From Aquimonas sp044377145 (GTDB lineage: Bacteria; Pseudomonadota; Gammaproteobacteria; Xanthomonadales; Xanthomonadaceae), in the NCBI RefSeq assembly GCF_044377145.1, contig NZ_JBILJQ010000009.1:39436-103435 (forward strand): 64,000 nucleotides of DNA, read 5' to 3'. A model generated the notes under the pieces. It was not told the DNA's origin. It worked only from the letters and a program-made list of their open reading frames with translations, and made no database searches. A program made the translations under genes and the position numbers. This document shows, one piece after another, positions 60,098 to 64,000 of this stretch (position 1 is the first letter of the stretch; every line of letters starts with the position of its first letter).

Positions 60098-61402
60098 TCA
60101 GCCTGCGGGCTGCTGCAGCGGCTGCGGTCGAGCCGGAATCTCGTCCACGCCCACCCGGCAACCGAGCAAGGCGTAGTAGAGGATGTACAGGTAGCACGGC
60201 ACCGTGATCGCCACGAACACCCACTGGAAGTCGTAGAGATCCTTCAGATAGGCATACGCGCTGGGGATCACCGCGCCGCCGGCGATGCCCATGATCAGCA
60301 GCGCCGAGCCGCGTTCGGTCAGTGCGCCGAGGCCGCGGATGGCCAGCGGGAAGATCGCCGGCCACATCAGCGCATTGGCCAGGCCGAGCAGGGCGACAAA
60401 GATCACCGAGGCGTATCCGGCCGTCAGCAATGCGCCGATGCTGAACACGATGCCGGTCACCGCTGAGACCGCCAGCGCGCGCTCCTGGCTGATCCAGCGC
60501 GGGATGGCGATGATGCCGGCGACATAGCCGACCAGCATCGCGGCCAGTGTCAGCGAGGTGAAGTACTTGGTCTCATCGGCGGGCAGGCCGTGTGCCCGGC
60601 CATAGGTGCCGATGGCATCACCGGCCAGTACCTCGACACCGACGTACAGGAACAGACAGAACGCACCCAGCCACAGGTGCGGATAGCCACCGAGCCCGCG
60701 CTGGCGCGCGCCTGACGAGGCATTGGCCAGCTCGGGCCGCAGATCCGGCAGCGGCGAATACAGAATGCCCACCGACAGCAGGGCAAGCAGGGCGGCCATG
60801 CTCATGTAGGGCCAGTAGATCTGCGCGGCGAAGCTGTTGAGCAGGGCCTCGCGGGTCGCTGCATCCGGACCTTGTGCCAGTTGAGCCTGGATCTCGCCGA
60901 GCCCGCGCAGGGCGACCGCGCCGATCACGATCGGCGCCAGCACGCCGGCCAGCTTGTTGCAGATACCCATGATGCTGATCCGGCTGGCCGCGCTTTCAAG
61001 TGGACCGATGATGCTGATGTACGGATTGACCGCAGTCTGCAGCAAGGCCAGGCCCGAGCCGATAGTGAACAGGCCGGCCAGCGCGGCCGGATAGTGGCGT
61101 GCGGTGGCGAAGTGGCCGAACACCACGCTGCCCACCGCCATCACCAGCAAGCCCAGCGCCATGCCGCGCTTCATGCCGGTGTGTTTGAGGATCGAACTCG
61201 CCGGCAGGGCCAGAAAGAAGTACGCGATGTAGAACGCGAAGGTCACCATGAAGGCCTTCCAGTCGGCATCCAGATCGAAGGCCAGCTTGACGAACTCGAT
61301 CAGCGGCCCGTTCAGCCAGGTAACGAAGCCGAAAATGAAAAACAGCGTGCCGATGATCACCATGGCGCTGCCGTAGCTGGCGCCGGGTTGTGTTGTTTTC
61401 AC
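60098..61402 (-). CDS. MFS sugar permease, FucP/GGP type (NagP-like)
   Basis: A 434-residue, twelve-helix major-facilitator permease of the FucP branch. VIIGTLFFIFGFVTWLNGPLIEFVK at the start and ALLQTAVNPYISIIGPLESAASRISIMGICNKLAGVLAP in helix 4-5 are typical of glucose/galactose/fucose and N-acetylglucosamine (NagP) carriers. AIFPLAIRGLGALTERGSALLIMGIAGGAVIP is in the C-terminal half. The GTG start at 61402 has GGAGGAG at 6 bases. The neighbours make GlcNAc the likeliest cargo. It is upstream of, and co-directional with, the LacI gene, 194 bp apart. Confidence 0.9.
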   Translation of the reverse strand: MKTTQPGASYGSAMVIIGTLFFIFGFVTWLNGPLIEFVKLAFDLDADWKAFMVTFAFYIAYFFLALPASSILKHTGMKRGMALGLLVMAVGSVVFGHFATARHYPAALAGLFTIGSGLALLQTAVNPYISIIGPLESAASRISIMGICNKLAGVLAPIVIGAVALRGLGEIQAQLAQGPDAATREALLNSFAAQIYWPYMSMAALLALLSVGILYSPLPDLRPELANASSGARQRGLGGYPHLWLGAFCLFLYVGVEVLAGDAIGTYGRAHGLPADETKYFTSLTLAAMLVGYVAGIIAIPRWISQERALAVSAVTGIVFSIGALLTAGYASVIFVALLGLANALMWPAIFPLAIRGLGALTERGSALLIMGIAGGAVIPSAYAYLKDLYDFQWVFVAITVPCYLYILYYALLGCRVGVDEIPARPQPLQQPAG

Positions 61403-61879
61403 GTGTGTCTCCTCCCCGTGAGTGTCGATGCGCCCCGTCGCCGCAGCAGCGGCGCCCCACGGAGCGAATTGGGGTCGATCATGCCTAACGATGTCAATCT
61501 TGTCGATGGCTGCGTCATAACGATTTTCGGCGCTTCTGAAGAAGGCATTCGGCTTGGGCGCGTTCTCCCATGATCTCTCGGTCTTGCTGCGGTCAGGGGC
61601 TGTGTCGACCAGCCTGTGCACATTAAAGACAGGATCTTGACAACGTAATCATGATACGGACAGACTCGCCCCACGCTCAGTCGAGAGCCGGGGGAACGGT
61701 ATCGGCAGGGCGCGGGGAGGGGTTGCCCTGTGGGCATGTCGCTGTGGTTGATGGCGATCCATGTCGCGTGGCGTCCACGAGAGTCGGCGGGCGATCCGTC
61801 ATCACATCCAAGGCGCAGGAGCGACCGCGGAGCGCGGCGTATCCGAACAAGCGCTACACCCACAAGTGGGAGCACAGCA
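61403..61879. other. 477-bp divergent control region of the NagP-like permease and TonB receptor
   Basis: No gene is supported here. It holds a LacI-operator-like sequence overlapping a TTGACA (annotated separately) and two further TCGTTA/TAACGA half-sites (around 61485 and 61516). Promoters for both genes presumably lie here. The 200 bases before the receptor ATG form a long GC-rich leader without recognisable structure. Confidence 0.5.
61638..61651. promoter_or_regulatory. LacI-type operator candidate TGACAACGTAATCA
   Basis: An imperfect palindrome around a central CG, five of seven arm positions symmetric, agreeing at 12 of 14 bases with the idealised TGACAACGTTGTCA form used by some LacI regulators. 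It overlaps a TTGACA at 61637-61642, so binding there would block a promoter toward the receptor gene. Likely ligand: the LacI protein encoded at 58.9-59.9 kb. Confidence 0.3.
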
Positions 61880-63889
61880 ATGACCAAGAGCAGAACGATC
61901 CTCGCGATGAGCATCGCCAGTGCGCTGGCCTTCGGCGGCCCGACGCAGGCACAGGAGACGCGCGAAGATGCCGCCGAACTCGATGCCATCGTCGTCACCG
62001 GTATCCGCGGCAGCCTGCAGCGCTCGCTGGACAGCAAGCGTGATTCCGATTCACTGGTCGAGGTGATCACCGCCGAAGACATCGGCAAGATGCCCGACAA
62101 GAATATCGCCGACACCCTGCAGCGGGTGCCCGGCATCAACATCAGCTCTGCCAGCGCAACCGAAGGCGGTTTCGACGAGAACGACCGCGTCAGCATGCGC
62201 GGTACCAGTCCGAGCCTGACCCAGACGCTGATCAACGGCCATTTCGTGTCTTCGGGCGACTGGTTCGTGCTCAACCAGACCGGCAGCGTCGGCCGCAGCG
62301 TCAGCTACTCGCTGCTGCCCTCCGAACTGGTCGGCGAGATCGTCGTCTACAAGACCGCGCAGGCCAGCCAGGTCGAAGGCGGCGTGGTCGGCTCGATCGA
62401 TATCCGTACCCGCAAGCCGCTGGACTTCAGCAAGGATCTGAGCATCGAGGCATCGATCGGCGGCGTCTATGCGGACCTTCCGGACAAGTACGCGCCGCAG
62501 CTCTCGGCGTTGTTGAACTGGAAGAACGCGCAGAGCAACTTCGGCGTGATGGTGCAGGGCTTTTCGGAAGAGCGGCATCTGCGGCGTGACGGGCAGGAGA
62601 TGCTCGGCTACGACACCATCGCACCCGGCAGCCGCATCGCCCAAAGCAATCCGGATCTGTCAGGCGTGGCGTATCCGGTGCTGATCGGCTCGGCCCTTTT
62701 TGAGCAGGAGCGCAAGCGCACCGGCGGGTTGGTCACCTTCGATCTTCGTCCCAATGACGACCTGTCGCTGAGCCTCACCGCGTTCACCTCGAAACTCGAT
62801 GCCGACAACTACAACCGCAACCTGCTGCTGTGGAACAGCCGCATCCTCGCAGGAGGACAAGGGCAGGCACCGCGCGCGGGTTACGTGGTACGCAACGGCA
62901 CCTTGGTACAGGCCGAATTCGATCCCATCGCCGGCAACGCGTACGCCGTCTACGACCAGATCTCGCGCCCGGGTTCGGGTTCTTCCAGCCGCTTCGTCAA
63001 CCTCGACGCGGCTTTCCGCGCCAGCGATGCGCTGAGCTTCGAAGGCAAGGTCGGGCAGTCGCGTGGCCGCGGAAAGACGCCGACCCAGGATGTGGCCGAA
63101 TGGGATATGGGCATCGGCAGCGGCGCCAGCTATCGCTTGAATGGCCTCAACGGCGCCGCCGACTGGTCACTGCGCAACTGGGACGTCAGCTCGCCCAGAA
63201 ACACTCCGCTCGACTGGATCTTCGGCGCTCAGAACGTCAATGTTCGCGACGAATCGACCTGGGCCCAGATCGATGGTGACTTCGTGTTCGCCCATGACAC
63301 CCTGCGCCAGCTGCAGTTCGGCCTGCGTTGGAACGAGTCCGAACGCAGCGCTTTCGGAGCGATCGGCCAGGGCCCGGCCTGTTCGAACGGTGACGCCTTC
63401 AACTGGAATCCGGCCACCTTCAATTGCCCTGATCCGGCGACCTCGCCGTTCAACCCGGCCAACTTCCCGCAGGGGTTCACGCTGTACCCGGGCGACTACG
63501 CCAATGGCATCGGCGGCAACTTCCCGCGCGCGATCTGGCAGTACTCGCCCGAGCAGCTGGCCGAGTTCAATCGCCGCTTCACAACGCGCAATCCGGTCAG
63601 CCGCGCCTTCTGGCAGGGCGACTACGGTCTGCAGGAAGACAGCACGGCCGCTTACGTGCAGCTCGACTTTGGCGGCGCGAGCTGGAGCGGCGATGTCGGC
63701 CTGCGCTATGTGCGCACTACGTCCGAGGCCTTGGTGAACGTTGCTGCCACCGCTGGCACCCCAGGCGCCGTGACCAGCTCGGCGTTCGGCCCCTACCTGC
63801 CAACCCTGTTCTCGAAGAGCTACAACGATTTGTTGCCAAGCGCCAACCTGCGTTTCGAGGTGAGTGATGACAGTGTGCTGCGGAACGCG
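61880..63889 (+). CDS. TonB-dependent receptor (TonB-Xanth-Caul type), interrupted after ~668 residues
   Basis: An outer-membrane receptor beginning MTKSRTILAMSIASALAFGG (signal peptide ending near TQAQE). The TonB box region is ELDAIVVTGIRGSLQRSLDSKRDS. The plug domain includes EVITAEDIGKMPDKNIADTLQRVPG, RVSMRGTSPSLTQTLINGHFV and VEGGVVGSIDIRTRKPLD. Beta-barrel strands follow as far as SANLRFEVSDDSVLR (codon 668). There the barrel sequence stops and unrelated lower-GC sequence follows, although the frame stays open to the window end. Full members have roughly 850-1000 residues, so about a third is missing here. Probable role: uptake of chitooligosaccharides or GlcNAc; it is divergent from the NagP-like gene. 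Confidence 0.88.
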
Positions 63890-64000
63890 TCAACCCCTTT
63901 GAGACAGCCTGTTCACCAGATAGCTGTCATTCGTTCTCCTGAGTGGCGGATTCGCTCATGCTTGCGATCTCGTTGCTTCCGAGTTCACTGGGCAGGGTCA
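63884..64000. mobile_element. Probable edge of an inserted element within the TonB receptor gene
   Basis: From about 63884 the receptor homology ends and GC falls to roughly 55% by hand count, against a clearly higher value in the gene before it. On the minus strand a frame open from the window edge closes with TGA at 63927-63929 (last residues SMSESATQENE), about 40 bases before the junction. That is the layout of a transposase gene ending near the tip of an insertion sequence. The family was not recognised, the far end is outside the window, and a misassembly is possible. Confidence 0.45.
63927..64000 (-). CDS. C-terminal fragment of an unidentified frame, possibly a transposase
   Basis: About 23 residues are visible (ending LPSELGSNEIASMSESATQENE). 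The frame is open from the window edge and stops close to the receptor junction. It is too short to identify. Position suggests the end of a transposase, nothing more. Confidence 0.25.
   Translation of the reverse strand, partial: TLPSELGSNEIASMSESATQENE

Overview
The window is GC-rich bacterial chromosome in which almost every base is coding. Gene content and order point to a gammaproteobacterium of the Xanthomonadales/Lysobacterales. The signs are recA-recX, nudJ-mnmA-hflD, clpS-clpA, an infA-aat-acetyltransferase-trxB run facing ftsK-lolA, rpsF-rpsR-rplI-dnaB-alr, divergent ppsA/ppsR, an NAD-type isocitrate dehydrogenase, short GAATCCC-type intergenic repeats, and secreted proteins of styles common in that order. 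The genus cannot be fixed from the sequence alone.

Region 1 (1-13 kb): the end of a CinA-type gene, recA and recX; a secreted protein of unknown role; NAD-isocitrate dehydrogenase; a PIN-domain protein and a lipocalin lipoprotein. Next comes a four-gene operon (5.66-9.42 kb) encoding an ECF sigma factor, a membrane anti-sigma-like protein and two exported HEAT-repeat proteins. An M14 peptidase, dodecin and hflD-mnmA-nudJ follow.

Region 2 (13-31.6 kb): clpS-clpA. Then an apparent accessory insert (16.2-20.2 kb) with a pentaheme cytochrome c and a large secreted protein ending in a DGFE-type tail. Conserved genes resume with infA, aat, a COG3146 acetyltransferase, trxB, ftsK and lolA. They are followed by branched-chain catabolism (isovaleryl-CoA dehydrogenase, leucine dehydrogenase), small exported or PHA-associated proteins and a tandem-FHA membrane protein.

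Region 3 (31.6-52 kb): a DMT permease, murB and pyrD with overlapping ends; an ALDH7-type dehydrogenase; two tRNA genes beside RNase D; a TPR-SUMF1 lipoprotein; two small orphan genes and asnS; an A-type Fe-S carrier; the ribosomal and replication cluster rpsF-rpsR-rplI-dnaB-alr; an ODP-type metallo-hydrolase; ppsA and its regulator ppsR; a DUF1249 gene; and tRNA-Ala and tRNA-Glu.

Region 4 (52-64 kb) reads as one chitin/N-acetylglucosamine utilisation locus. It holds nagA and a SIS-type deaminase nagB-II, a modular GH18 chitinase behind a CRP-like site with a well-placed extended -10, an AA10 lytic polysaccharide monooxygenase, a LacI regulator, a NagP-like MFS sugar permease and a TonB-dependent receptor. 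Secreted enzymes would cut chitin, the receptor and permease would import the products, and NagA/NagB-II would feed them into glycolysis. Receptor homology stops abruptly about two-thirds of the way through and is replaced by lower-GC sequence carrying the end of an opposite-strand reading frame, most simply the edge of an inserted element.

The most unusual observations are: a shared palindrome TCTCAG-N3-CTGAGA upstream of both recA and dnaB, beside a perfect DnaA box at dnaB; the sigma/anti-sigma/HEAT/HEAT operon; the cytochrome pair inserted between clpA and infA; the SUMF1 lipoprotein lacking the formylglycine-enzyme cysteines; and the interrupted receptor. I saw no CRISPR array, prophage, rRNA or replication origin.
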